This document shows positions 17,078-26,083 of a stretch of 64,000 bases of DNA, piece by piece; the first letter of the stretch is position 1, and each line of letters opens with the position of its first letter. Source of the DNA: a candidate division KSB1 bacterium (GTDB lineage Bacteria; Zhuqueibacterota; Zhuqueibacteria; Zhuqueibacterales; Zhuqueibacteraceae). A program made the translations under genes and the position numbers. The stretch spans positions 62,001-126,000 of the forward strand of contig JAPDQB010000006.1 of assembly GCA_034506175.1 (NCBI GenBank), written 5' to 3'. The notes below the pieces were generated by a model, which saw only the letters and a list, made by a program, of their open reading frames with translations, did not search any database and was not told the DNA's origin.

Positions 17078-18367
17078 TTAAATACACCACGGACTTCGCA
17101 TGGGCCGCGATAACATGCGGTCGGCATCGGGATCGTTGACAAAACGTTCCGCCGGCGGATTCCACCGCACTTTGCGGCCAAGCTTCATGGCGATGTTGCC
17201 GAGGTGGCCGATCATGATGGCGTGATGCGCGACTTCCGCCGGTGTGATGGTCTTGGCGCGGCTGGCGACGCAATCGAGAAAATTGCCGACGTGATCGTTG
17301 CTTTCATAAAGATGAATTTCATTCGGCCCGATGACGGATTTCAGCAGTGATTTCGGATGCGCATCGATGCCGGAGCGGTCGACGTAAACCCAGCCTTCGC
17401 TGCCGAAAAATTGCGTGCCCATGCCTTTGGGTTGCTGCCGTTGATCCGCCACGATCATCGTGAAGCCTTCGGCGTATTTGCATTCAAAATAATAAGACTC
17501 CGGGGTATCATAGAGACCGTCTTTCGCCGGCGGGAAGATCGCCTGGCCTTCGATTTCGATGGGCGCGGACGCCTCGGTGTTCATGCCCCAATTCGCAATG
17601 TCACAATGATGACCCGCCCAGTCGGTGAGCTGCCCGCCGGAATAATCGCTGATCCAACGGAAATGCCAATGACAACGGCCGGGGCTGTACGGTCGCCACG
17701 GCGCCGGGCCGAGCCACATCTCATAATCAAAACCTTCCGGCACCGGCGCGGGTTGCACGCCGTTGGGATCGCCGCCGTTGCCATACGGAAGGCCGACGCG
17801 TACCGTATGCACCTCGCCGATGCGACCGTTGCGCACCAGCTCACAGGCGAAACGAAAATGCTGCTGCGAACGCTGCCAACTGCCGGTCTGCCAAATCACG
17901 CCGTAGCGCTGCACGGCATCGACAATGGCGCGGCCTTCGGAAATCGAATAAGCCAGCGGTTTCTCGCCGTAAATGTCTTTGCGGCTGCGGGCGGCGGCCA
18001 CGGCGATGAGACCATGCCAATGATCCGGCGTCGCAATCATCACCGCATCGATGTCCGGGCGCGCCAACAGCTCGCGGAAATCATTGTAGGCGGCGCAATC
18101 CTGGTTGGCGTAATTCTTATTGACCAGATCGCGCGCCCGGTTGCGATGATTGGTGTCCACATCACAAACCGCGAGCACCTGCGCGTTCGGCTTGCCGAGA
18201 AAGCTTTTCATGTTGTCCGTCCCCATGCCGCCCACGCCGATGCAGCCGATGGTGATGCGGTTGCTCGGCGCGACTGCGCCATTGCGGCCCAACACTGTCG
18301 CCGGAATAAAATACGGCGCTGCCATCGCAGCGCCGACAGTGGCTTTGAGAAATTGGCGTCGGTTCAT
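17078..18367 (-). CDS. Tat-exported Gfo/Idh/MocA-family oxidoreductase
   Basis: 429 residues from ATG 18367, with GAGGTGA upstream. A twin-arginine signal (NRRQFLKATVGAAMAAPYF) is followed by a Rossmann fold (IGCIGVGGMG), the family signature GEKPLAYSISE and the C-terminal alpha/beta dimer domain (GGQLTDWAGHHCDIANW). It is probably an NAD(P)-dependent sugar or inositol dehydrogenase exported folded with its cofactor. The downstream SGNH hydrolase is 18 bases away. The TPR gene upstream ends 116 bases before its start and could share its transcript. Confidence 0.88.
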   Translation of the reverse strand: MNRRQFLKATVGAAMAAPYFIPATVLGRNGAVAPSNRITIGCIGVGGMGTDNMKSFLGKPNAQVLAVCDVDTNHRNRARDLVNKNYANQDCAAYNDFRELLARPDIDAVMIATPDHWHGLIAVAAARSRKDIYGEKPLAYSISEGRAIVDAVQRYGVIWQTGSWQRSQQHFRFACELVRNGRIGEVHTVRVGLPYGNGGDPNGVQPAPVPEGFDYEMWLGPAPWRPYSPGRCHWHFRWISDYSGGQLTDWAGHHCDIANWGMNTEASAPIEIEGQAIFPPAKDGLYDTPESYYFECKYAEGFTMIVADQRQQPKGMGTQFFGSEGWVYVDRSGIDAHPKSLLKSVIGPNEIHLYESNDHVGNFLDCVASRAKTITPAEVAHHAIMIGHLGNIAMKLGRKVRWNPPAERFVNDPDADRMLSRPMRSPWCI

Positions 18368-18483
18368 GATGATCACCTCGAGGGTAAATTTTTAAGAGAT
18401 GAGGGCAAAATAATTTGATGACAAAACCATTCAAAGCGATTGACAGGTTTGTCATAAAATATTTTGTGAGGCTTGAATTTGTC

Positions 18484-19740
18484 TCACGACTTACGCGGCA
18501 GCTTCGCCAAATACGCCTTCGCCGTGGAATCATCCGGGGCGTATTTGAGCGCGTTCTCCCAGGCTTTTCGCGCCTCGCCGAATTTGCCGGATTTGGCATA
18601 CACCACGCCCAGATTCAGCCAGACGTCGGTCAGGTTTGGAAATCTCTGCAAGATCGATTGGTAATGAAGCACGGCCTTCGCGGTGTCGCCGCGCATCACA
18701 TGGAGAATCGCCAGGTTGTTTTCCAGCGGTGCAAAGCGTGGCTCGATCGACAGCGCGATTTGAAACGCCTCGATTGCCTCGTCGAAGCGGCCGGCGCGCC
18801 GCAAAGCTTCGCCGTAATTCACCCACAGCATGAGCTGATCGGGATTGTTCTCGACCAGATTTTCCCAATCCTGAATATTCTTCAATTCCACCTGCAAGCT
18901 TTCCGCCTTCGCCAGATAACGCTTGCCCTCGGCTTCCCGCCCCAAACGAACGAAGGCTTGTCCGAGATTGTAATTGGCCCAATAATGCCACGGTCGCGCT
19001 TTGACAACAGCCTCCAGCTCGGTGACAGCTTCCGGCAGGTGATGGCTCAAGACCAGCAGCGAGCCGAGAAAGTAACGATAATTCAGATTGTCCGGCTGCC
19101 GTTTTAACCCCTCGCGCGCATAAGCCAAAGCCTTGGCAAGATCGCCCTCCTGTTTATAAAGCTCCGCCAAGCGAAAATACGCTGTTTCAAAAGAGCTGTC
19201 TGCCGCAATGGATTTTTCATAGGCGTAACGCGCGCTGTCCAAATTTCCCAGCTTGGCGTAAACCCGTCCAATTTGATGATAAGTCGCGGCGGTCGGATAA
19301 TGCTTCAGCTCTTTGTGATAATACGCCATGGCCTTGCGGCTGTCGCCCTGGCGCATCACCGCGCTTCCCATGTTGAGCCAGGCACCCTGATAGTACGGAT
19401 CCAGCGCCAAAACTTTTTTATAAGCCGCTTCTGCCTCGTGGTAGCGCCGCAATTCGGTATAAATCAACCCGCGCAGGAAAGGCACGTCGGCGAGATTCGG
19501 CGCATAGTGTTCGGCGCTGTCCGCCAACATCAACGCGGCGTTGTAAATTTTTTGGGTGAAGGCGTCTTGCGCTTGAATCAAAAAATGCGGGGCTTTGGGA
19601 TTGACCGTGCGCCGCTGCGCCGCGGTTTTATTAAAGACATGCTGCCCGTTTTCGGATTGGCATACGGCGGCGAGCAACCAGTAGGCTCCCATCGTCAACA
19701 CCAGAATCGTATACGCCAATTTTTTTTTCAGATCGGCCAT
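18484..19740 (-). CDS. TPR-repeat protein with N-terminal membrane anchor
   Basis: 418 residues. A hydrophobic segment at 9-27 could be a signal or anchor. The rest is a run of tetratricopeptide repeats (for example 'AYKKVLALDPYYQGAWLNMG', 'AIEAFQIALSIEPRFAPLEN'). GGAGG stands 5 bases before the start. It follows another TPR gene by 10 bases, which itself follows an ASPIC/UnbV gene, so three genes appear to form one operon. It is probably an envelope scaffold for the secreted partner; the specific partner is not shown. Confidence 0.8.
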   Translation of the reverse strand: MADLKKKLAYTILVLTMGAYWLLAAVCQSENGQHVFNKTAAQRRTVNPKAPHFLIQAQDAFTQKIYNAALMLADSAEHYAPNLADVPFLRGLIYTELRRYHEAEAAYKKVLALDPYYQGAWLNMGSAVMRQGDSRKAMAYYHKELKHYPTAATYHQIGRVYAKLGNLDSARYAYEKSIAADSSFETAYFRLAELYKQEGDLAKALAYAREGLKRQPDNLNYRYFLGSLLVLSHHLPEAVTELEAVVKARPWHYWANYNLGQAFVRLGREAEGKRYLAKAESLQVELKNIQDWENLVENNPDQLMLWVNYGEALRRAGRFDEAIEAFQIALSIEPRFAPLENNLAILHVMRGDTAKAVLHYQSILQRFPNLTDVWLNLGVVYAKSGKFGEARKAWENALKYAPDDSTAKAYLAKLPRKS

Positions 19741-19750
19741 TTAGCCTCCA

Positions 19751-20842
19751 CTATTGTTGTAAGGACAAAAGCTTTTGCAGCGTCGTGAGATTATTTTTCG
19801 CCGCCCGATTTTGTGGCTCCAGCGCCAGCACCACGCGATAAGCGTGAACGGCCTCGTCGTAACGTCCGGCGCGGTGCAGCAAATGCGCCAGATCGATCCA
19901 GCAGCGTGGAACGGACGGAAACAGTTCAACGCTCGCCCGGGCGTGATCGATGGCATAATGCAGCGCTTGCATGCTGTCGACCATGGCAAGATAATGCCTG
20001 GCTTCTTCACGGCGTCCCAGTCGTATCAAGGCTTGTCCGAGATTATAGTGCGCGCCGTAATACCAGGGGCGTAGTTTGAGCGCGGTTTCGAGATGGGGCA
20101 AGGCTTCGGCGGCGCGCCCCCTCCGAAGCAGCAGAACCCCGGCAAAATAACGATAATCGGGATTTTGCGGCTCGAGTTGTTGCGCTTTGAGCGCCCAAAG
20201 CAGCGCCGATTGGACCTCGCCGCGATCATGATAGAAATGACTGAGATCGAAATAAACCTCGGCAAAAGATGAATCGACCGCGAGGATTTGATGAAAGGCG
20301 ATGGCGGCGCTGTCCAAAACCCCGAGCTTGGCATAGGCGCGCCCGATTTGCAGCAAGGTCGTGGCGCGGCGTTTTTGATCCATCGGTTGCTTGCGGCGGT
20401 TTTGCTCGTCCTCGGCCAAAGCCAATTCATTGCGATAATGTGATAATGCTTCACGATAGCGTTTGCGTTGAAAAGCGTTGTGGCCGAATTGGAACCATCC
20501 GCCGCGGTACGCCGGATTAAGAAAAAGAGCTTTTCGGTAGGCGGCGGCGGCGCGCTGCAAGTCGCCAAGCTCGGTGAGAATTTGCCCGCGCATAAAATAA
20601 ACCTCGGCCAACTGTGGCGCATAATCTTCCGCGCTATCGGTGGATTGCAGCGCAAATCTGAATTCACCTTGTTTTAACCATTGTTGGGCCTGCATCAGAA
20701 AATATTGCGCTTGGGGAGGCACCGGCCATTGCCGCCTTGCGGTGATTGCGCGCGTGCGTTTATCCGCCTCAGATTGGCAACCAGCGAACAGGCACAAGCA
20801 GGCCACAGAAAGACAAAACGATTTGGGGAAACGTGAATTCAT
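19751..20842 (-). CDS. TPR-repeat lipoprotein
   Basis: 363 residues. A lipoprotein signal with lipobox LFAGC (Cys 22) is followed by at least seven TPR units ('GRAYAKLGVLDSAAIAFHQI', 'ALKLRPWYYGAHYNLGQALI'). It is a paralogue of the next gene downstream; both contain the motif 'PWYYGAHYNLGQ' / 'PWHYWANYNLGQ' at the same place. It is flanked closely by the ASPIC/UnbV gene (42 bases upstream) and its TPR paralogue (10 bases downstream). It probably sits in the membrane on the periplasmic side and organises a protein complex. Confidence 0.82.
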   Translation of the reverse strand: MNSRFPKSFCLSVACLCLFAGCQSEADKRTRAITARRQWPVPPQAQYFLMQAQQWLKQGEFRFALQSTDSAEDYAPQLAEVYFMRGQILTELGDLQRAAAAYRKALFLNPAYRGGWFQFGHNAFQRKRYREALSHYRNELALAEDEQNRRKQPMDQKRRATTLLQIGRAYAKLGVLDSAAIAFHQILAVDSSFAEVYFDLSHFYHDRGEVQSALLWALKAQQLEPQNPDYRYFAGVLLLRRGRAAEALPHLETALKLRPWYYGAHYNLGQALIRLGRREEARHYLAMVDSMQALHYAIDHARASVELFPSVPRCWIDLAHLLHRAGRYDEAVHAYRVVLALEPQNRAAKNNLTTLQKLLSLQQ

Positions 20843-20884
20843 GAAGTTGCGTACCGATCATTTTTTCTCGGGCTTGCCGGATAT

Positions 20885-22873
20885 TCAATTTGGAGGCGTG
20901 CCTCGGCCCGGCAAGGACTTGTGCACAAAAGTTCCCGAACCTTCGACGATTTCAATTTCCTGATTCGCCGCAACATTCACGAAATGCTCCGTGCGCCGGC
21001 TCGGCCAATAAATGAAAAGCGAGTCAACCTGCGTGGCGTGACCGAGGCCAAAGGTGACGGTTTTTTCCGAGCTGGAAAGATAGCTGGAGCCGGTGCGAAC
21101 GCGGCGCTCCATTTTTTGTTTGCCAATGACCGCCACGATACGAGAGCCGATGCCGTCGCGATTGCTTGGCCGGCCTTCAAGATGCACGCGCAGGAAATTG
21201 GGATTTTTGAAATCGTTTCGCCACAAATGTGCCGGCCCGGAGTTTTCGACGATCAAAATATCCGGATCGCCGTCGCGGTCGAAATCGCCGTATGCCGCGC
21301 CGCGCGCCACCAGCGGCTGCGCCCAGACACCGCCGAGTGATTTGCCCATTTCATCGAACGTGCCGTCATTGTTGTTCAGAAAAAGCTGCGGCGCTTGCTG
21401 ATAAGTTATGCCATCCATGAATTTCACGCGAACTGGATAGACGTGGCCGTTTCCCACAAAAAGATCGAGATCGCCGTCAAAATCCATATCCATCAGAAAC
21501 AAGCCGAAGGTCAACGTCGGCAGACTCGGTCGCCCGATTTTGGAAACCGCGGCGCGGTCGGTGAACCAGCCACCGTTGTTGTAACGATAAACGCCGATCA
21601 TCTCCGCGGAAAAGTTGCCGATAAAAACCGAAACCTGGCCGGTGGTATCGGTGACACCGGCGTCGATGCCCATGCCGGCGCGAGCCTCGCCAAACTCACT
21701 GTAGGCAATGCCGGCAATCGTGCCTTTTTCCGTGAACGTGCCGTTGCCATTGTTTTCATACAGCAGCGTGCGCTCACCGTCATTGGCGATGACGAGATCA
21801 GACCAGCCGTCGCGGTTGAAATCCAGCTCGGCGATGCCGAGCGATTTGCCCGGCGCGCCGGCAAAACCGGCCTTCTCGGTCATTTCGGTAAAGGTGCCGT
21901 CACCATTGTTTCGATAATAGTTGTTGGGAACGCCGACGTACATGCCCGGCGGGCAATATTCCTTGATGCCGCCTTCGACATAACAGGGAATATCTTTTTC
22001 CGGCGACCAGTCGGCGTAATTGCAGACGTAGAGATCGAGCCAGCCGTCGTGATCCGCATCGAAAAAATTTGCCGAGCTGCTCCAGCGCACCGGTTTGGCG
22101 ATCACGCCGGCTTTTTTGGCGACTTCGGTGAACACGCCACCGTCGTTGCGAAACAGCAGGTTCTCATGCAGCGTCGTGAACAGAAAATCCTCGTCGCCGT
22201 CGTTGTCGTAATCCGCCACGGTAATGCCGGTGCCGTACGCGCGAACGCCGGCGAGCCCCGCTGCTTTGGTTTTAAGAGAAAACGTGCTGTTCCTGTTATT
22301 GCGATAGAGCCACAACGCCGGTGGCTCCGGAATGGTATTCCTGGCCAACGCGCCGCCGCCGACCAGCAAAATATCGAGCCAGCCGTCGCCGTCATAGTCG
22401 ATGAACCCGCAGCCGGCGCCCATTTGTTCGGGAAACCACACTTTGCCGAAGGCGCCGTTGACGTATTTGAAATCGCTCAGTCCGGCTTCGGCGGTGATCT
22501 CGGTGAAAGCGGGTAAAGCCGCGCTGTTGGAGCCGGGCGAGGAAGTCTCGCCGGGTTTGGCGTTTTCTGATTGAGAACAACTCCACCAAACGCCGGTTAT
22601 TGAGAAGATGAAGAAAAGACAAGGCAAGGAAATCCGGCCTTTCGAGGTGAGCCGAAGCGTTGCGAAGTGGAGATATATTTGAGTGCCGGGCTTGGGAGTG
22701 AAGGATTTCAATTTTGAGATATCCAAAACGTTTGAATAGTTTTTGCAAGCGTTTCTATTTTTATTCAATTCCAAGCCGCGAGACGGTGCCCAGGAGTTGT
22801 CATGCCTCGGCCTTGGGTGGGAAAAATTTAGCGCCGTCATCCTGACTGCAAGCAAGACGCTGGCGCTACTCAC
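20885..22873 (-). CDS. FG-GAP/VCBS repeat lipoprotein with ASPIC/UnbV domain (CRTAC1 family)
   Basis: Up to 662 residues, but the N terminus is uncertain. The first ~80 residues do not look like protein family sequence, and the real signal ends at 'FIFSITGVWWSC', a lipobox about residue 97. No ATG with a good ribosome site lies close to it, so a TTG near 22611 or an unusual start is possible. The mature part has FG-GAP calcium loops (DYDGDGWLD, DYDNDGDED, DADHDGWLD, DFNRDGWSD, DMDFDGDLD, DFDRDGDPD) and an ASPIC/UnbV domain (LRVHLEGRPSNRDGIGSRI). It is very similar to the protein at 7768. It heads an operon with two TPR genes. Confidence 0.8.
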   Translation of the reverse strand: MSSASVLLAVRMTALNFSHPRPRHDNSWAPSRGLELNKNRNACKNYSNVLDISKLKSFTPKPGTQIYLHFATLRLTSKGRISLPCLFFIFSITGVWWSCSQSENAKPGETSSPGSNSAALPAFTEITAEAGLSDFKYVNGAFGKVWFPEQMGAGCGFIDYDGDGWLDILLVGGGALARNTIPEPPALWLYRNNRNSTFSLKTKAAGLAGVRAYGTGITVADYDNDGDEDFLFTTLHENLLFRNDGGVFTEVAKKAGVIAKPVRWSSSANFFDADHDGWLDLYVCNYADWSPEKDIPCYVEGGIKEYCPPGMYVGVPNNYYRNNGDGTFTEMTEKAGFAGAPGKSLGIAELDFNRDGWSDLVIANDGERTLLYENNGNGTFTEKGTIAGIAYSEFGEARAGMGIDAGVTDTTGQVSVFIGNFSAEMIGVYRYNNGGWFTDRAAVSKIGRPSLPTLTFGLFLMDMDFDGDLDLFVGNGHVYPVRVKFMDGITYQQAPQLFLNNNDGTFDEMGKSLGGVWAQPLVARGAAYGDFDRDGDPDILIVENSGPAHLWRNDFKNPNFLRVHLEGRPSNRDGIGSRIVAVIGKQKMERRVRTGSSYLSSSEKTVTFGLGHATQVDSLFIYWPSRRTEHFVNVAANQEIEIVEGSGTFVHKSLPGRGTPPN

Positions 22874-22975
22874 CTGTAACTGACCCCTTGCCAGCAGTTT
22901 GCGTCGGATACCGATTCTCGGCGGCTTGGGCTTTGTCGCATGCGCAAGTCCTTTCGCGCCGCGCGTGATCTCGAA

Positions 22976-23467
22976 TTATTGATCCAGCGCTTCGACCACG
23001 GTTTTGAGATGCATAAACAAAAGCCCTTTCATTTCATCGCGCACCTCCGGGGCCTCCTCATGGTCGGCCAGTTCAAAAAGCGCTTCGACGATGTAGCGCA
23101 AGACATTGACTTGATTGTGATGTTGATAAATCAACCGCACCGCGTCTTCAAAATTCTCCAGCGGCTCATCTAAAAAATATTCGAGCATTTTGTCTGTGCG
23201 TTCGATAAACTTATCCAGCCGCTTCTCGCTCACGCGCCGGGGCCGCGGTGTGCCTTGCCGCATGATCTCACACACGGTTGCGCCGAGGTGCAGCAGAAGG
23301 CCGCGCTCCTCCTGATTGAAAATCTCGTCGTCAATCGCCATGAGAAAAGCCAGGATCATCGGCTGTTCTTTTTCCATACGATGAATGACGCCAGGCACCT
23401 CATCCAAACGCAGATTTGCCATTTTTTCCCACTCGCGCTCAATGATTTCTTCTGAAATTGTTTGCAT
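22976..23467 (-). CDS. Conserved-looking helical protein of unknown function
   Basis: 163 residues, rich in Glu, Leu and Arg, with no signal or membrane segment, so it is probably cytoplasmic and all-helical. AAGGGAG 6 bases before ATG supports the start. It lies 32 bases after the HupE/UreJ-like gene on the same strand. I do not recognise a family. The arrangement of helices ('ILAFLMAIDDEIFNQEERGL', 'LRYIVEALFELADHEE') could suggest a small regulator or adaptor, but nothing shows a function. Confidence 0.65.
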   Translation of the reverse strand: MQTISEEIIEREWEKMANLRLDEVPGVIHRMEKEQPMILAFLMAIDDEIFNQEERGLLLHLGATVCEIMRQGTPRPRRVSEKRLDKFIERTDKMLEYFLDEPLENFEDAVRLIYQHHNQVNVLRYIVEALFELADHEEAPEVRDEMKGLLFMHLKTVVEALDQ

Positions 23468-23499
23468 GTTGTCTCCCTTCTGCCAAGAATCAAATTGGA

Positions 23500-24669
23500 T
23501 TATAACGGCATAAAAGCCAGGTTAAACGCGCGCTCGATGAACCAGGCCAGGCCGAACAGCAGGATCACGGAGGAAAAGGCAAACACGACTTGACGCTGAA
23601 ATTTCTGCTTGGCCATCCAGAGCGTGATGGGAAAAAATACCGCCACGATGCAGAGCTGGCCGATTTCGACGCCGAGGTTGAAAGCCAGCAACGAGGGCAC
23701 CAGGCCGGTTGTTGGCAGGCCGAGGTCGCGCAGGACGTTGGCAAAGCCGAAGCCGTGCACCAGCCCGAACATAAAGGTGAGAATCCAGCGATGAGCCGAT
23801 TGGTCAATCACGAAATTTTCAGCGGCGACATACGCGATGCTTAAAGCGATGCTGGACTCAATCAGGCGGGGTGGAAGCTGAAGAATTTCCAAGGCAGCCA
23901 AAATCAGCGTGAGGCTGTGCGCCACCGTGAAGGCGGTCACGATTTTCACCAGATCGAGCAGCCGGCCGCCGATAACGATCAGCGCGAAGAGAAACATGAT
24001 GTGATCGTAGCCGAGAAAAATATGCTCGACACCGAGCTTGATGAACGCGCCGATTTGCGAGAACAATGAGATTTCACCGCCGATGACGAAACGCTGGCGC
24101 TGGCTGTCTGCGGTGAAGATCGCCTGCTGGATTTGCTCGCCGGCCACGACTTTGGCAAGATTTTTGTGCTGCGCGCCGAATTTTTCAAAGAAACCGATGC
24201 GCAAAGAAATTTCCGCCGGCAACGCCGCCAACGGCCGGGCGAAATTAAAATTGATAAAAACATTGCCAAAATCATCCTGAGTAAATCCGCCGGGCCGCCG
24301 CTCCAGTTTAACCGGCGAAAAATTAATCGCAATGGTCACCTGCTCTTCGACGTAATCATAAATGCCCGGCATCGCCGCCAGCAACTCGTCACGATCGATT
24401 TTCGTGTCGCTGTTGGCGTCGAGGCTGAAATTCTTTTTCAAATCGGAGATGTCGAAGGTGAAAACGGCTTGCAGGCTGTCGGGCGTGACGACGATGGCGG
24501 AATAACTCGAGTTGAGATCGTGCGCGCCGGCGTTCGCTGGCGGCAGCATCACGCCCATGATCGCGCCTGTCCAAGCCGCCAAAACACGGCGGCGCCAAAT
24601 CGGCCTGATTCCCGAGAAGTTTTTTATTTTTATCACGGCTCGGTTGTTCCTCAAAATAAAAAGCGGCAT
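23500..24669 (-). CDS. HupE/UreJ-like membrane protein with periplasmic N-terminal domain
   Basis: 389 residues. After a signal sequence ending ANAGA, a soluble domain of ~150 residues (HDLNSSYSAIVVTPDSL) contains an EF-hand-like loop DANSDTKIDRDE. This is followed by 6-7 membrane helices with the HupE/UreJ_2 core (EHIFLGYDHIMFLFALI, VAHSLTLILA, LVHGFGFANVL). Family members are linked to nickel, cobalt or hydrogenase metal handling; the substrate here is unknown. The start is uncertain: ATG 24669 lies inside the arm of an inverted repeat, while GTG 24636 begins a better signal peptide. A small helical gene follows by 32 bases. Confidence 0.75.
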   Translation of the reverse strand: MPLFILRNNRAVIKIKNFSGIRPIWRRRVLAAWTGAIMGVMLPPANAGAHDLNSSYSAIVVTPDSLQAVFTFDISDLKKNFSLDANSDTKIDRDELLAAMPGIYDYVEEQVTIAINFSPVKLERRPGGFTQDDFGNVFINFNFARPLAALPAEISLRIGFFEKFGAQHKNLAKVVAGEQIQQAIFTADSQRQRFVIGGEISLFSQIGAFIKLGVEHIFLGYDHIMFLFALIVIGGRLLDLVKIVTAFTVAHSLTLILAALEILQLPPRLIESSIALSIAYVAAENFVIDQSAHRWILTFMFGLVHGFGFANVLRDLGLPTTGLVPSLLAFNLGVEIGQLCIVAVFFPITLWMAKQKFQRQVVFAFSSVILLFGLAWFIERAFNLAFMPL

Positions 24670-24797
24670 CCCTGTGCTGCCGGGTGCGACTCCGGATCCT
24701 CTAATACCTCATCTGTCGTCACCACTGCCGTGTTGAGTAACGTGCATTTCCGTAGGTCACGCCCTCGAAACGATGCACAACAGCTTTCAGGGATGCC
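24665..24797 (-). promoter_or_regulatory. Possible structured 5' leader of the HupE/UreJ-like gene
   Basis: On the minus strand a 10-bp stem GGCATCCCTG / CAGGGATGCC (24788-24797 with 24665-24674) closes a ~113-base region. Inside are further pairings, such as gtgcat/atgcac around an internal loop and ccgg/ccgg near the 3' end. The position, ending at the gene start, suits a riboswitch or other cis-acting RNA. I could not match it to cobalamin, NiCo, TPP, SAM, fluoride or ZTP consensus sequences, so its class is unknown and chance folding is possible. Confidence 0.35.
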
Positions 24798-25104
24798 CGC
24801 TTTTCCACCTTCCTCCGTTTACCATTTCAAAAGGCGAATTGTAAAAGCCTGCGTATAACAAAATAAAAAAGCCCGATCGCAATGTCAAGCGCAAAATTTT
24901 CAATACAGATTTTCATTGCATTTTAATTCATATCCGCGTATATTTTTTTGGCTGGGACAAAATCGACGGACGTGACTTGCAATGATCCCACGTGCAGCAG
25001 AAATTCGAGCACGCCTTGAAGCGATGCGACAACGCCTTGCCCCCCGGCCAACCGCGGGTGACGTAGGGGGCGGTTAGCAAGACCATTCCGACTGAAGCAA
25101 TTCC
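24798..25104. other. Intergenic stretch between hupE-like gene and yggS remnant
   Basis: No supported gene is visible. The A-rich part (24855-24910) could hold the promoter for the minus-strand hupE-like gene. Minus-strand open frames here overlap the yggS remnant and show no recognisable family. The stretch may hold further eroded yggS sequence. Confidence 0.35.
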
Positions 25105-25236
25105 ATGGGTTTTGTTGTCGGCGTTCATCTGCGGTATCTGTCCATGGGCATGACGTATGATTTCGAGCTGGCGATTGAAGAAGGCTCGACGATGGTTCGC
25201 GTGGGCTGTGCGATCTTCGGACCGCGCGATGGATGA
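25105..25236 (+). pseudogene. yggS: C-terminal remnant of yggS (PLP-binding homeostasis protein)
   Basis: The frame ending at TGA 25234-25236 reads [20 protein letters not shown] and then [15 protein letters not shown]. This is a clear match to the end of the YggS/PLPBP family (usual form 'LSMGMS.DFE.AI..G.T.VR.G.AIFG'). About 190 upstream residues expected for a YggS protein are missing or scrambled. Its place just before divIVA is the normal location of yggS in many genomes, which supports local decay over transfer. The conserved 'G(T/S)' is CA here. Confidence 0.7.
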
Positions 25237-25330
25237 AATAACCGGGGGACGGCGCCGCTGGCGCTGAAAAATTTGTGGTCAGCCGTCGGCAAAGCACGAC
25301 GGCTGGCGTTATATTTTACGGAGGACGGTC

Positions 25331-26083
25331 TTGCGACTTACACCGCTCGATATTAAAAAGCAGGAATTCAAGCGCGTCATGCGCGGCTACGATCCGGAGG
25401 AAGTCAACGCTTTCCTCGAAATGGTGGCCGAGGAGTTTGAAGCCCTGCACCGCGAGAAAAACCGCCTTGAAGACGAGGCGCTCAAGCTGCGCACCCAGTT
25501 ACACGATTATCAGGAAGTGGAGCGCACGCTCAAACAGACGCTGATGAACGCGCAGGAATCGATGCAGCTTAGCCGCGACAACTCCAAGCGTGAGGCCGAT
25601 CTGGTTTTGCGCGAGGCGGAGCTGCAAGCAGAGCGCATCATCAGCGACGCCAGGAAGAAGCTGGGCGAGCTTAAAAACGAATTGCTGGTCGTGCGCGCGC
25701 AAAAAGATTCGTTCGCGCGGCGGTTGCGTCATCTTTTGGAGAGCCAACTCGAGTTGATCGGCGTTTTGGAGCTGGATGACTTGGGATTCGGCGACGGCGA
25801 TCATCGGGATAATGCCTCGCCGGCAAAAGAACAACCTGTCAAGCCGACTCGGCCTCCGCTTCAGGAGATGAGCCGCCATGCGAATAACAACGCGGCGCCT
25901 CGCACGATGACGACGATCAAACGCTCGGAGATCGCGGCGCCGACCGCAGGGCCGCCGGTTGCAGCGCCGCGCCCCAATATGGCGCCGGTTGGCGCGGCCA
26001 ATCGCGAAGCCGCCAAAGAGAAAACCGGCAATTTGCCAGACGGGAAAAAAGAGCCAAAAATTTCCGATCATTTTATTACGTAG
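25331..26083 (+). CDS. divIVA: DivIVA-family cell division/polarity protein
   Basis: 250 residues starting at TTG 25331, supported by GGAGG 7 bases upstream. The N-terminal lipid-binding motif is typical (LTPLDIKKQEFKRVMRGYDP, then EEVNAFLEMVAEE), followed by a long coiled coil (about 30-120). The C-terminal tail (about 150-250) is Pro/Ala-rich and likely disordered. DivIVA proteins sense negatively curved membrane and recruit division or pole-specific partners. It sits in the usual yggS-divIVA order, upstream of a lipoprotein and the purine phosphorylase gene. Confidence 0.88.
   Translation: MRLTPLDIKKQEFKRVMRGYDPEEVNAFLEMVAEEFEALHREKNRLEDEALKLRTQLHDYQEVERTLKQTLMNAQESMQLSRDNSKREADLVLREAELQAERIISDARKKLGELKNELLVVRAQKDSFARRLRHLLESQLELIGVLELDDLGFGDGDHRDNASPAKEQPVKPTRPPLQEMSRHANNNAAPRTMTTIKRSEIAAPTAGPPVAAPRPNMAPVGAANREAAKEKTGNLPDGKKEPKISDHFIT

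Noticed and set aside
24665..24797. Cobalamin riboswitch before the HupE/UreJ-like gene
   Set aside because: Expected for the family, but the conserved boxes could not be found on either strand; 'ccactgcc' is present only in the wrong orientation and context. It is kept only as an unassigned structure.
24923..25297. Minus-strand open frames over the yggS remnant
   Set aside because: No recognisable family, and the plus strand explains part of the region as yggS.
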